DNA of 64,000 nt, from contig NC_081415.1 of the NCBI RefSeq assembly GCF_030272615.1, forward strand, positions 378,435,892 to 378,499,891, given 5' to 3'. A program made the position numbers and the translations under genes. The notes beneath the pieces are model-generated. The model saw nothing but the letters and a program-made list of their open reading frames with translations. It was not told where the DNA came from and did no database searches. Shown piece after piece: positions 21,943 to 34,420 of the stretch (the stretch's first letter is position 1; each line of letters opens with the position of its first letter). Source of the DNA: Cryptomeria japonica (Eukaryota > Streptophyta > Pinopsida > Cupressales > Cupressaceae).

Positions 21943-24600
21943 AAATAATTTTAAAAAAAATGATTTATTTCTTATTTTCAAGTGTCACCCCTAATATATT
22001 TTCAAGCATGTCATTATTTAAATGATATAAACTTTAGAATCAAATTAATAATCAATCTTGGATGCCAAGTTGTATCCATCGGGTCCCTGTGAGCCCAACC
22101 TAAAAGTATTTTGTTCTAAGACAACATTCATCTCTAAATGGCTTCATAGAGGCTTCTATACATTCTTGGGTGAAAAATATTAAGTGGGTTACCATTAAAA
22201 CTTTCTTTCTACCATTTTGCACTATGACCAAAACCAACCAAGTAGCCCCAAGAATCACCTTCAAAAACTGAGAAAACACCTTCCTGGAGCCATGAGACAC
22301 TCTTACTGATGATATAAAATTGTAACTGCCAAACATATTACCATGAAATCACTTAAGGTGTGATATTTTAATCATCAGAGTTGCTTACTCATGTATTTTA
22401 TGAAAAAGCACATGCTAGAACTCCTCTAAAAATCACAAACTTCATGTCTTGAAAAAATACCAAATCTTGCTTTCGGAAGATGCCACCAAACACAAAAGTT
22501 AATTATAATAGAATAAACACATGTGCAAAGGCAAATTTCACAATCTCCACTTTTGATATAAAATATTAATGGTCAAACTTGACTTCTCTAGAATTGTCCT
22601 AAAAATGTAGTCAACAAATCTATGCAAACTCCATTTGTTTTTTCTTTTACCAACCATTACTTTGAGACTTTATATCTTAGCAAGAGAGAACATGAAGGTA
22701 AGAAGAATTACAATAACCAATCCATTCTTATTGATCATCATTTAGGTACAAAATATTGATTCTCAAAGTAAGCCCTTTTACAAATTCAAAACTATGTAGG
22801 CAATGAAATTCAACAAACTACATTTGCTTTGGACTCATGAAAAATATCCAAAGTCATAAGGCTATAAAATTTACATAGAAGTGCATCAAAATATGGATAA
22901 TTGTAGGAAACAATTGGTTCGACATGAAAATCATTCGTCTATGAAATACTGGTCTTTAAAGTAGGCCACTCTGGAAAATTAGGCACAATGCAATCAACAA
23001 ATCTTAATAAATTTCATTTGGTTTGGACTTGGGAAATATATCAAATGGAAAGATGAGACTTTGAAATATGACTAGGGATCATATTAATATGAGGAATTTA
23101 TTATAGGTAATTGTTGGTTTGACATGAAAAAGATTAGGCACTCAAATATATACCTTTGAAGATGGCTACTTGAAAGACATAATGTGTGGACTGCAAACCT
23201 ATGTCAAAGCCCTAGAAATTCCTAGTTATAAAACCTAAAGAATTTGGCTATATGAGGCTAAAAATGGACATGTATACTAACTGATAAAATTTCAACATGA
23301 TCCCAAAGTAGTTTTATATGAAAATCATAGGACATCGGGTTATGAACTCTCAAACTTGGCTACTTGGGAAAATTTGCAAGTGCACTTCTGGGTGCTACAA
23401 TCAACTTTCTTATCATGAGCGCTTCAAATTTTGCCAGTGCACTTCTAGGTGCTACAATCAACTTTCTTATCATGAGCGCTTCAAATTTTGCCAAAATTTG
23501 AAGATGCTAATAGGAATTTAATAATAGTTAATTAAAAAATATGATTTCTATCTTAATTTAAACCTCATCACACTTTTATTTAGGCCCTTAATTATAGGTG
23601 TTCCCTTTATCTTTTAATTATCCCGATTTATTATAAATCCTACCCCATTTAAAATCTCAAAACACATTTACCTCTTCTAAACATTATTTATTTTTGTAAA
23701 AATCTATTTTCAACATTAAGATCCTTTTATCTCACATCCTTAAAATTTTTGGTTGAAATTGTTGAGACAAGGTTGTCACAAGCCACCTTATCCAATGTTT
23801 TTTTCCTCAAAATTTGGGAGGATAATTATAGGGGTCTTACCCTATTCAAAGCTAGCTCTATGCAAAAAATAATTAATTCTAATTCGACCTAAAGGTGATT
23901 TTATTATGAGATCCCTATATAAGTAATCTCTCTCAATTAATTTCATCATCTCTCATTATCATCTTATCTCTATGTTATCACTTGAATTCAAGACCAAATC
24001 CGAGTCTAAGGAGCAACAAGATGCATCAATCCATCTTCAATTATATTTTTAATTATGATTTCATGATATATTTTATGGTGATTTATCATTTTATTGCATC
24101 AACACATGGAGGACTTATCCTACGCACATTGCACCATCAATTGAAGGCATAATCAATTTAGTCAATCATTTCAATTCAAACTTCTATTTCCATTTCAATT
24201 TCAATAATCATAGTGTTAATTGCAAACTTGAGGTTTGACTTAGGAAAACCCAACAACAACAAAATTTCTCTTCTTTTGTGTGCAAGTGACAGGTTCAAAA
24301 GCTACAATAACTCAGAGGTTTGACTTAGGAAAACTTTTGTAGGAGTAAAAAGTGGAGGGTAGAGTTGCTCACAGGGACATTGTCCTAGTCGCCAATGTCC
24401 CAAATTTTAGCATAGATTCTAGAGAGAATCCTAATCCCAGAAACATCTCTTTTGTCTACATCCAATACATCAGGGATAGGGTTCCTCGTAGAATTTTTTT
24501 CCTAAATGCTAGTGTCCCAACTCCAAACATAGATCCCTTTCTACATCTCCTTTTGAAATCTATATCCCATATCTACATATTTGATTTGAAATTTTTTGTA
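21943..24600. other. Unassigned DNA with degenerate long repeats
   Basis: From about 22730 to 23380 related words recur at about 200-base spacing: TTGGTTCGACATGAAAATCA (22914) and TTGGTTTGACATGAAAAAGA (23113), with a CAAAGTAGGCC-like phrase in each. The sequence at 23540-24300 (CCCTATATAAGTAATC near 23915; GTGCAAGTGACAGGTTC near 24281) could be another old Tat-like LTR, but I could not fix its ends. No gene is supported. Confidence 0.35.
23379..23492 (+). repeat. 57-bp tandem duplication
   Basis: Two copies starting at 23379 and 23436 (AGTGCACTTCTGGGTGCTAC) differ at a single base, GGG versus AGG. The near identity says this is a recent duplication. Confidence 0.9.
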
Positions 24601-24605
24601 TGTGT
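24601..24605 (+). other. Target-site duplication, left copy (element T)
   Basis: TGTGT directly before the 5' LTR start, repeated at 48721-48725 directly after the 3' LTR end. Confidence 0.85.
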
Positions 24606-25767
24606 TGTAATACCCTAAAATTAGTCATCTAAACCATGGGCCCCTAATCTCGACAACATCACCAAGGTCCTAGCCAAAGGCAATTAAATCAATCTTGAGC
24701 ACATTATTAATTCTTTAATCATCAAATATCACACGGCAAATCAACTACTCAATATTAATTAAATATTTATTTAATTAATCAAATCATTTCCAATAATATC
24801 ATTTTGATCAATTATCCCATTTTAATTTATTAAATATCCTTGCATATTTAATTAATTAATAAATTTGCCATTCAACCATGCAAAAAGGATTCATTTATTA
24901 CAAAAGATGAATTAATTTATTACAAAGAGTTGAATTGAAAATAAAACAAAAAGAATTGAATTGAGAGAGAAATCAAACTTGAGATATTATTTCTTTTTCT
25001 AAATTTAGAACTTGAAATCAGAAAAGCAATTTAATTGAATTATTGAATTATTCTCTAAAATTGAAACTCAAAGCTTTTCAGAAAAAAGAAGTTCAGTTGC
25101 ATTGAAAAGACCTTTTTCTTGAATAAATCAAATATGTGCATGGAAGTGTCTATTTTCATCATATGTGCATGGAATTAATTTATTATTATTTTCCAATGCA
25201 ACTTGGACTTCTAATTTGAATGCACTTCAATTAAACTATAATTGGAATCTATCTCAAGGTTAATTGAACATGATTTCTCAATTATTTCAATTAATCCAAA
25301 ATTAAGGTTTTTCATCATCTCTCTTGTGATTCTCTATAAATTCAGTCTTCAGCTCTCATTCCAATTTACCCCAGAGATTTTTGAGAACACGCTTGGAGAT
25401 TATTATCATGCTAATTTTTCTCTGGAGTCATTGAAGATTATTGTGCTTTTTAGATTGTTTACATCCATTTTCCATTCATTATTGCTTGCATCCATTGTTG
25501 CTTGAACTGATTATTGCTTGAATTATTCATCCATCCTGCATCCATATAGTTAATATCATATAGATTAAATCCTTCGTCTTGGTGTAGTCTAGTCACTGGT
25601 ATTGCTTATAAAAATCTAAGAGCAATCTTATACTCGCATCTTTTAGAAGGCAATTAGTCACTTTTCTATGGTTTATTACTTATTGATTATTGATTACTAA
25701 CCATGCATATAATGACTTAATTGAAGTGTTGTGCTTGCAGCTACAGGTTCACTTTTTCACACACACA
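24606..25767 (+). repeat. Element T 5' LTR
   Basis: TGTAATACCC ... CACACACACA, 1162 bp. The TATA-like CTATAAATTC near 25334 is the probable promoter of the genomic transcript. The copy at 47561-48720 aligns over its full length. Confidence 0.95.
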
Positions 25768-25771
25768 TCTC

Positions 25772-25791
25772 TGGCGCCCATCGTAGGGGCC
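25772..25791 (+). other. Element T primer-binding site
   Basis: TGGCGCCCATCGTAGGGGCC begins four bases after the LTR. It is of the TGGCGCC type used by many plant Gypsy elements; I do not assign the tRNA. Confidence 0.8.
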
Positions 25792-25923
25792 CGAAGACTA
25801 CACATTTTCGGCCTCCAAGACTGACCACTTTTTTTGTTATTTCCCAGATTTTAGATTTTTCGGTTTTTCATCTGTACATCTCATACAACAATTTTTACAG
25901 GCTGAAATGACAAACTGTAGGTG

Positions 25924-26070
25924 TCGCACGAATTGAAAATATCCTATCGTATGAGCAGATCCTCTGTCGTACAAGCAGAAATCCTCTGTCATATGAGCAG
26001 ACATCATCAGCAATCTTCTTTCGTACGATACTAAATCCTGTCTCGTACGAGTCAAGTTTATGTCGTACGA
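25924..26070 (+). repeat. TCGTACGA motif array in element T leader
   Basis: The palindrome TCGTACGA or a close variant begins at 25924, 25947, 25967, 25989, 26021, 26043 and 26063, giving steps of 20-23 bases with one of 32. AGCAGAAATCCTCTG-like words fill the gaps. More scattered copies occur at 27400-27700. The same motif recurs inside the antisense gene's intron (45983-46180). Confidence 0.75.
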
Positions 26071-27083
26071 TTCTGTATTTTTTGGTAAAAGAGGCAAATT
26101 TCATAAATTTTTCATTTCTGATTGATTATTCTGACGACTGACCTTGACTGTTTATCTGTCTATCTCAAAGTTTTTCCATAGCCTAGCTAGTTTTTGCAGA
26201 ATGCTTGTCGAAGAATATGCTTGTCACACAAAGACAATATGACTATTGATTCGTTGTCTTTGCATGTTGCCTAAGGAGAATCAACCAAACAACATGTATT
26301 CTTTAAATTCATTTTTAGGAACCTAACTTGCTATCTGGTTAAAGAACAAATTTATCTTTCGTGCTTTTAGAAGATTCTGAGAGTAGGAGAGTATGCTCTT
26401 GTCTTTTTCTAGACAATCAGAAATCTAGACCCTTGAAGCTTTTTCTTTGTTTGAGATTTGTACATCTTTAGTAGGTTTGCCCTCCAGAGGGGTTGAAAAA
26501 CTCTTAAAGCTGTTACAGCCAGTGTGAGGGGAACGCCCTAAGTGGGAATGACTAAACGCCAAGTACTCCAACCCACTATAAAATAAATTTGATTTTGATG
26601 AAAATCAAGTCAACAACAGTGCTCAGGAATAGCTCTCCTCCATACCTTCGGGTATATTAAACCTTGGTTTTCAAGGCTGGGAGACCTCTTAATTGAGTTT
26701 ATACCTCGACGCATCGAACGGATCTCTGACTAAATCCAATTCAAAATTAGAAGCTACCCAGTTCACTCCAAAAGGGAGATAATCTTTGTGCAAGAGAGAT
26801 AGTAGCTCTCCCAAGATACTTGTCATTTTGTGCCCCCATTAGTGTTTGGAGTCAGATAATACGACGTTGAGAATCCATTGCATGAGACTCAACGACTGTA
26901 TTCTAATTAGCTATTGGGTGTGTACCTGAGTCTACAAGCAAAGGTTTTCTTTCCTCACCAAATTCCTTAGGGTTTTGCATGCTATGATTGGAGTCACTAT
27001 ACATACTACTTGTTTTTTGTGCTTTCATCCCTAAAACAAAAACTGAAATACCAAAAATTGGTGAAGACCAGAAATAACTCAGT

Positions 27084-27320
27084 GAGTCAAAACTCTGTCC
27101 GTGTTAGAAACTAGTCCATCCTGAGTCGAAACTCTGTCTGTGTTAAAAACTAGTCCATCCTAAGTCAAAACTCTATCCGTGTCAGAAACTAGTCCATCCT
27201 GAGTCAAAACTCTGTCCGTGTCAGAAACTAGTCCATCCTAAGTCGAAACTCTATCCATGTTAGAAACTAGTCCATTTTAAGCCGGAAATCTATCCAAGTT
27301 AGAAACTAGTCTATCTTGGT
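27084..27320 (+). repeat. 39-bp tandem array in element T leader
   Basis: Six units start at 27084, 27123, 27162, 27201, 27240 and 27279, each like GAGTCAAAACTCTGTCCGTG followed by TTAGAAACTAGTCCATCCT. There are no unique spacers between units, so this is a simple minisatellite in the leader. Confidence 0.93.
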
Positions 27321-28106
27321 CAAAAATCAATCCATCTTAGAATTAGTCATACTCAGTTATCATACTCAGCAATCAAAAAAACTCAAAATTTCTAGGCTAT
27401 GTCCTGTGAATAGTCATACGAGTCTGATAATCCATCATGATGCACCAAGTCTTGTGTCGTATGAGTCTACTGGTTTGTCATCCTTTACCATATTATCTGT
27501 CAGACAAGTCTGAGTCATCTATCATCCTGCACTGTATCCTATCTCATACGAGAGAGAATTGCCCTTAGTCTTTTGTCCTCCTGCACATGCCCATTTGTCA
27601 TACGGTATGAGGCAACAACTCATACGAAATAGAAGTATTGTCATCCTGTAGCTGCTAAATTGTCGTCTGGTCTAGAAAATACTATCGTACAAGTCTCTGG
27701 TTTTGTCAGAACAGAATAGTCAAACTTCCCTAAAAACAATTTATAGCAAACATAATATTGGTTATCATTTTCCTGAGCATAAATAGATCAAGACAGTGTA
27801 TCTCTTCCATTTGTATTGCATGATTTGGTCGATCACCTTTTAGCTAGTTCAATCAACTACCTATCAAATTTTAGTCACTTAGATAACATCTTATATAGGA
27901 TAGATCGTTCCTAAAACTAGACTGAATCTTACACTATGCTTAGATTCAACTTAGCTAAACATCTTATACAGGATAGATCATTCCTAAAACCAGACTGAAT
28001 CTCAGTTGTTTCTCCCAAACAAATACTCCAAAAAGAATAACTAGCTCTGAAATTGATCTTGACCTCTTCATCACAAAACAACTTTAGGTCACACTAATCC
28101 ATAAAA

Positions 28107-29858
28107 ATGCCTATTCAAACCAGGAGTTCTCATAAGAAAGAAGCCAAAGGCAAAGGACAAACCTTCACCTATCAAGATAATCCATTCTACATGAAGGATC
28201 CACTCACTGACATGCCTTCATCATCAGGTGGACCAATTTTTGATGAACCAAAATCTCCCACTATACATGAGACAGAATACAATGATGGAAACAAAAATGA
28301 CCATAATATTCCCAAAAAACATAATGACTCCAAATCATCAAGTGAGACTGACGAAGACACTGAACCTCCAGAAAAAGAAATCCTTGACTGTCAAAAGGAC
28401 AAAGACTTTAGAAAAATGATGAAAACTATCATGACCCGAGAGAAGGAAGAGTATTTCTTAGAACTATCAAAAAAAGGTGCCAAACTTCCTATTGGATATG
28501 ATGTTCAGACACTTGTTACTAAAAAGGAAGACTCAACTATACTCATGGTACACAAATAGTTACTAGCTTTGCAGATGGAGGTCACAGAATTGAAGAATAA
28601 GGACAAGTCTCCAAAACAATATTCTTTGGAAACAATATGTCCCTTTCCATTTGACAAGAATCTACACATGCCTCCATTTCCTCTACGAGTGGAAATCCCA
28701 AAATTTGACAAATATGATGGTACCTCAGATCCTCAAGATCATGTTAGGGAATTTAGTGTTTCTTGTATGGAGTTCATGCATGATCAAACATACCTCATGC
28801 ATCTCTTCCCAAGGAGTTTGCGGGGTCAAGCAATGGAATGGTTCTCAAGTCTACCCAAAGGAATAAAAACATTTGAAGAACTAATCCAACTATTTTTACA
28901 ACAATACTCATACAACATTCGACATCCTATGACTATGATTGATCTATCCCAGACTCTGAGAAAATGGATATATTTGTCAATAACTTGGTCCCCGAACTAA
29001 AATATAGCGTACAAATGCAAGTACACCCATCATTTAACAAAATGGTAGATAATGCCATTTGAATGGAAGATGTGCTCATAAAGAAGGGGGATATCACACC
29101 TTGGAAAGAATCACAAACAGGATCTAGCTCTAAAGAGAAGAACAAGTATTGGAAATTTGGCAAAGACAACAATAAGAATGTTGTTAATGATGGAGTAGTA
29201 GACACTATTAAAACCAACTCAAAATCCACAATATTCAACTTGGCTAGTGGTACACAAGCACTTAAAGCTGCTGAGGCTGCCGTAGAGAATTCACCAAAGA
29301 AAGCAAAGGAATGGTTCAAAGTAAAGCCTTGGCTTTCCAAACCTAAACATGATTTTACTCCTCTTTAAGAATCATATGAATCTACTTTCAAAACTCTATT
29401 GGCAAACAACTTGATAACACTACCAGATAACTCCAGACCATATGATCCAGATGTCAAAACAAGATGGTGGAGAGAAAATGAATATTGTGACTTCCATCGG
29501 AATAAGGGTCATAACATAAACAATTGCATGAAGCTAAAACATGAGATTCAAGATCTCATAGATGTTGGTAAAGTTGTTGTTGGGAATCATCCAACCAATG
29601 TTGATCATAAAGCATTTAAAGACCCTTTGCCTACTTACGAACAAGGTGATTCCTCAAAGACCAAAGGAGGTGCCAAGGTAAATTATACTTATGCCAGCCA
29701 GGAAAACGTTATCAACATGATTGAGCCTTCACACTCAGAATATTGCAATGTGATTATAGTTCAAGATAAACCAAATGAATCACGATATGCAAGAGCTCTG
29801 ACCCATTCTCAAAATAAAGTTACCCTCCAAGGAGCTAGTTCTTCCAACCCGGCTTAAG
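28107..29858 (+). pseudogene. gag of element T
   Basis: It starts MPIQTRSSHKKEAKGKG; the same start is seen in element A. A first part (28107-28556) ends at an in-frame TAG and the same frame continues from 28569. The capsid core has EIPKFDKYDGTSDPQDHVRE and GQAMEWFSSLPKG. Compared with element A, a block of very roughly 80 bases is missing near 28954 (between DLS and DSEKMDIFVNNL), removing the GEPFLTFLQRW segment and shifting the frame. A TGA at 29060 replaces an expected CGA before MEDVLIKKGD. The Cys/His box YCDFHRNKGHNINNCMKLKH is complete (about 29485-29545). Capsid function is lost through the deletion. Confidence 0.88.
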
Positions 29859-29905
29859 AAACATCAAATCCAACAGCTTTGTCAAACAAATAAAAAGAAT
29901 CAACC

Positions 29906-30750
29906 TTGGACAAATTTAAAAAGTTAACTTCATCATCATCCTCTAGATACAACATGGTTGAACAGTTAAAAAGGACAAATGCTCAAATTTCAATTTTTGA
30001 ATTACTACAACTCTCATCTACTCACAAGGAAATCCTAAACAAAGCATTACTCACTACCAACATTCCAAAAGATTTAGACATTGATCGGTTTCAGTCTATG
30101 GTGGGTCATCTAACTTCACCTCACTATTTGACCTTCTCTGAAGAAGATGACAATTCATCAAATCATCCACATAATGAGCCATTGCATATTGAGGCCATGA
30201 TCCACAAACATAGAGTTAAACGTGTTTTAATAGATGGAGGTGCAGGGTTGAATATCTGTACTTATCATCTGCTTACACAACTAGGATTCTCTGAAAATGT
30301 TATTTGATCCTGGCAAGAAAATAACAAAAAAAGCCTATGATGAGGAAGAAAGGACCTCCAAAGGTCTAGTATCATTACCAATTAGAGTGGGACCAGTAGA
30401 GAGAGATGTCCTTTTCCAGGTTCTTAATATTCCATTGTCATACAATATATTACTGGGCAGGCCGTGGATTCATGAAATGAAGGCAGTACTGTCAACATAT
30501 CACCAATGCTTAAAATTTCCTTATAACGGAGCTGAAGTCAGTATTCCTGCTGATACAAATGTCATCTATAATGCGTTGACAAAAGGTGCAGATACTTTTG
30601 TGCCTCATAATAGGGCTGCCTCTCCAAATGAAGATCCAAAAATGTTGATGAAAGACTTAGAAAAGAGATTGAAGATTACAAATACCGGTATGGATGGCTA
30701 CCAGATAGAACCGGTACTATCATTAGTTTCTCTCCCTCCATCGCTAAAAT
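29906..30750 (+). pseudogene. Aspartic protease region of element T
   Basis: The motif VLIDGGAGLNIC lies near 30227-30262 and is the DGG-type active site. A frameshift near 30302 splits it from the rest: GLVSLPIRVGP, NILLGRPWIHEMKAVLST and YHQCLKFPYNGAEV. The two frames overlap by a few bases. The order and sequence match element A (13516-13142). The enzyme would process the polyprotein, but the frameshift removes its second half. Confidence 0.82.
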
Positions 30751-32680
30751 AGTTGGGCAAGCCATCAGAGGCTATGAGAACACAAACTTTGGATCCAAAT
30801 ACCATATATGATGGTCTCTTTGTATAGTCTTCTACCTCCTCGGCGGATGAAATAGAAGAGGATGTTGTGCTTAACTGGCTCTTTAAGGAAGATAGTCCAA
30901 ATGAGGAGGTACGACATTGTGAGATTTCCTCAAACCAATATGGTCCTGGCTATAAAATAATTCAACGTATGGATACTCAGGTACTGGTCCTTTGGGCAAA
31001 CAAAAAGAAGGTATTATTGAACCCATTCAGCTATAAACCAAATCCACAAATGATAAGGCTGGATTGGGATATAATCTGAAAAAGACATTAGACCAAAAAC
31101 ATGTTTCTAAGTCTAAGTTCTTGAAAAATATATCACCTTTAACATTACATGAAGCAAACACTAAACAAACGAAAGTAGAGTGTAGAAAAGAGAAAGAGGA
31201 ATCAACCGTCAAGAAAGAAGAAATAGTCAGTGATCAAGCTTCGATGGTATCAACTACGATAATACAAGAAGTTGAGGTTCATGAGGATATAAGAGATGAA
31301 ATTGTAAGAATCAGAGAATTGTTACACCATTAAAAGTTCTAGTCACATATACTGGTAGGTAACAAGTAGATGATTCAGAGACTGATTCAAACGAGTATGA
31401 ATGGGGTCCTGACTATCTTTTAGACACATCCACTACAGAAACTCCAGAAGAATCTAGTGGTATCATAGATGATACTCAAGAGCTAATGCGCATAAAACTA
31501 GAGAAAGAAATACAAGAAATTAGACAAAAGAGGCAAGCAAATTATGAACAAGGATTGAAAGAAGGAAGAATACTAGAAAGCTTCTCATCTATGTGCCCTT
31601 ATCCTAAAATAGAACAAATCAGTTATAACACTACATAGGAAGAGCTGGAAGCTACAGAACAAGAACCAGTCATCAGTCCAGAAGAAGCTAAATGGAGTAG
31701 ACGACAACAAATCATAGAAACAATGAGATCATGTCAACTGGTGTGTCAAATACAAATGACAAATGAACCACAACATGAAGGAACTTGTAGCATTAAAGAT
31801 GTTGGTATTGATACCATACATATGCTTACTAAATTACCTGAAAGAGGCTTGGAACTCCATCCAATGACTCTGATGACTCTGATGATAGTCCTATTCATGA
31901 TGATATCCACTCAGCCTCGAATTCTGAATCATTTGATACAAACAATGAAAATTTGCCTACTAGTCTTATTGCTATTAAACCATAATATGACATCCAATCT
32001 GGCATAGTAAACAATGTTACAAGTATGTCTATTGGATTAGATCGATTAAATTCTAACATGAACTTTAATAATCATGATCTGACTCTTCTTGGTCTTGACA
32101 CACTTATGCAAGGTATCATTCTGGAAGTTGACTTTTTGATCTGCAGCTGTGATAACAATACCATGAATTCTCTTGAACCTATCCAAGATTTGTCCTTAGT
32201 ACACCCCGAATTGATTGACTGTACTTTACAGAATCAACCCATGGATATACCTACTTTTGCCAATGACTATACATTATCCTATTATCTCAATGCAATCGAA
32301 CCTATAAACTCTTCCACCAGTGAACAGAGTGAAAATATGACTGAAGCAGATATCAAGTATCTTAGTCGCAAAAACAAGAAAAATAAAAATAAAAGATCTG
32401 ATGGTGAAAACCATATTGTGGCAGTGTCAGAATCTAAAAAAGAGAAAATAAAGGACATACCTAAAGGTGAAAACCTCTTTGAGGTGCCTGAAGGTGAGAT
32501 ACTTGGTATACTACCCAGTCATTTCCAGGAGCGATCTTCCATATTGATCGAGCCAACTCAGCCAGTGAATATTGGGAATCAAGAGACACCACAAATCATT
32601 CACGTAGCTCAATCACTATCAGTAGAAGAATTGAAGGAGTTCACTCAGCTATTATCCATCATCTCTCAATCATGCCAGGA
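30751..32680 (+). pseudogene. Linker region between protease and RT of element T
   Basis: Acidic, Glu/Ser/Thr-rich coding remnant with stops (30750, 30824, 31078, 31331) and a longer open part at 32025-32684. That part holds LSLVHPELIDCTLQ and LGILPSHFQERSSILIE, both conserved in element A. No known domain is visible. Conservation between two diverged elements shows that this long linker was translated. Confidence 0.6.
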
Positions 32681-33960
32681 GTAAAACCAGTTAAACAAAA
32701 ACTCCGTAAAATGCACCCACATGTAGCGTTATTGGTCAAAGCTAAACTAGAGAAACTACTTAAAGCTGGATTCATCAGAGCAACAGATTATGCTGAATGG
32801 ATTTCCAACATAGTGCCTATGTCGAAGGCAGATAAATCTATCAGAGTTTGTATAGATTTTAGAGATCTCAACAAAGCATGTCCAAAAGATGACTTTCCAT
32901 TGCCAAATATTGATATGATAGTCGACATGACAGCTGGGTATGAGATGTACTCACTAATGGACGGATTTTCTAGCTACAATTAGATTAAAATCGCTCATGG
33001 AGATCAAGAAAAGATAGATTTCACTTGTGCATGGGGAACCTTTTGCTGGAATGTTATGCCATTTGGGTTAAAGAACGCAGGGGTGACCTATCAAAGAGCA
33101 GTTACAACCATCTTTCATGACATGATGCATAAGAATATGGAAGATTATGTTGATGACACCTTAGTGAAAACTATGAAAAGATCAACACATATTCAAGAGT
33201 TAGGTCCTATACTTGATAGAATGGAAAAATTCAAGCTCCGATTAAATCCAAAGAAGTGTGCATTCAGAGTGACATTGGTAAACTACTTGGCTACATCATT
33301 TCAAAGAAGGGAATCGAGGTTGATCCTAAGAAGGTCCAAGCTATAATGGAAATGCCACCTCCGAAGATCATCAGTCAAATGAGAAGTCTACAGGAACATC
33401 TCCAATCCATTAGAAGATTCATTTCTCAACTAGCAGACAAAGCTCAACCTTTTACAAAGTATTGAGAAAAGGAATAATATACAACTGGGATCAGTAGTGT
33501 GAACAACATCTTCAATAGATAAAAGAGTACCTATCTAATCCACCGATATTGATGCCACCTATTTAGGGTAAACCACTCATCTTATATATATCAGCAACTG
33601 ATTCATCACTGGGGGCACTTCTGGTGCAACAAGATGACAACAAAAAGGAATGGGCTATTTATTACATCAGCAGGACATTGGTGTCTTATGAAATGAACTA
33701 TAGTATAATAGAAAAGCATGCTTGGCATTAGTCTTTGCATCACAGAAACTGAGGCACTATATGCTAGCACATTCAGTCAAGTTGGTGGCCAAAATTGATC
33801 CACTCAAGTATCTTCTTAATAAAGCAACACTCACTGGAAGATTGGCGAAATGGGTCATGATCCTTACAGAGTTTGACATTGAATATGTCGAACGCAAAGA
33901 CATAAAAGGATAAGTAATTGTTGATCAACTTGCTGAGGCTCCACTTGAGGATACTCAACC
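32672..33960 (+). pseudogene. Reverse transcriptase and first RNase H of element T
   Basis: The region starts MPGVKPVKQKLRKMHP and continues IRVCIDFRDLNKACPKDDFP (about 32845-32900), SLMDGFSSYN then an in-frame TAG in place of the Gln of YNQIKIA, WNVMPFGLKNAGVTYQ, and the catalytic box EDYVDDTLVKT near 33140. A frameshift near 33280 leads to LLGYIISKKGIEVDPKKV. RNase H reads LILYISATDSSLGALL, with the first catalytic Asp changed to Ser, and a tail FDIEYVERKDIKG ending at a TAA. Copying activity is lost by the stop and frameshift. Confidence 0.9.
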
Positions 33961-33989
33961 ACTACACATCGAGTTCCCAGATGAATTAA

Positions 33990-34420
33990 TAATGCATCTT
34001 ACTCAACAACCCTGGAAGATGTTCTTCAATGGTTCCTTTACTCAAAATTGTTCAGGTGCTAGCATATTATTTATTACTCCTCAGAAGTATTCAATCCCAA
34101 AGTCTTACAAGATTCAGTTTCCCTGCACAAACAATATTGCAGAATATGAAGCTTTGGTGAATGGAATAAAACTAGCTATTGAATGGAAGGTTCTGAATTA
34201 CATATCTATGGAGATTCTCAGCTAGTCATCAATCAAATCAACAATACATATCAGACTTGAGATGAGAAATTGATGCCTTACAAGAGGATGGTGGATGATA
34301 TCAAGAAGCACTTTGCTTTTGTATCATTCCAACAGATTCTTAGATCAGCGAACAGAGCAGTAGATGCTATGGCCACCTTGTCATCTATACCTAAGCTACA
34401 AGAGTCCAATTTTCACTTTG
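33990..34420 (+). pseudogene. Second (archaeal-type) RNase H of element T
   Basis: QQPWKMFFNGSFTQ starts the extra RNase H. The first catalytic Asp (FDG in element A) is Asn here, so the enzyme was inactivated at the active site as well as by frameshift. NNIAEYEALVNGIKLA follows with the second acidic residue intact, then a frameshift and a GDSQLVINQINN box near 34210-34250, ending at RSANRAVDAMATL. This additional domain marks the Tat lineage. Confidence 0.85.

Noticed and set aside
27084-27320. 39-bp repeats as a CRISPR array
   Set aside because: Units are directly adjacent with no unique spacers, in a plant retrotransposon leader; it is a minisatellite.
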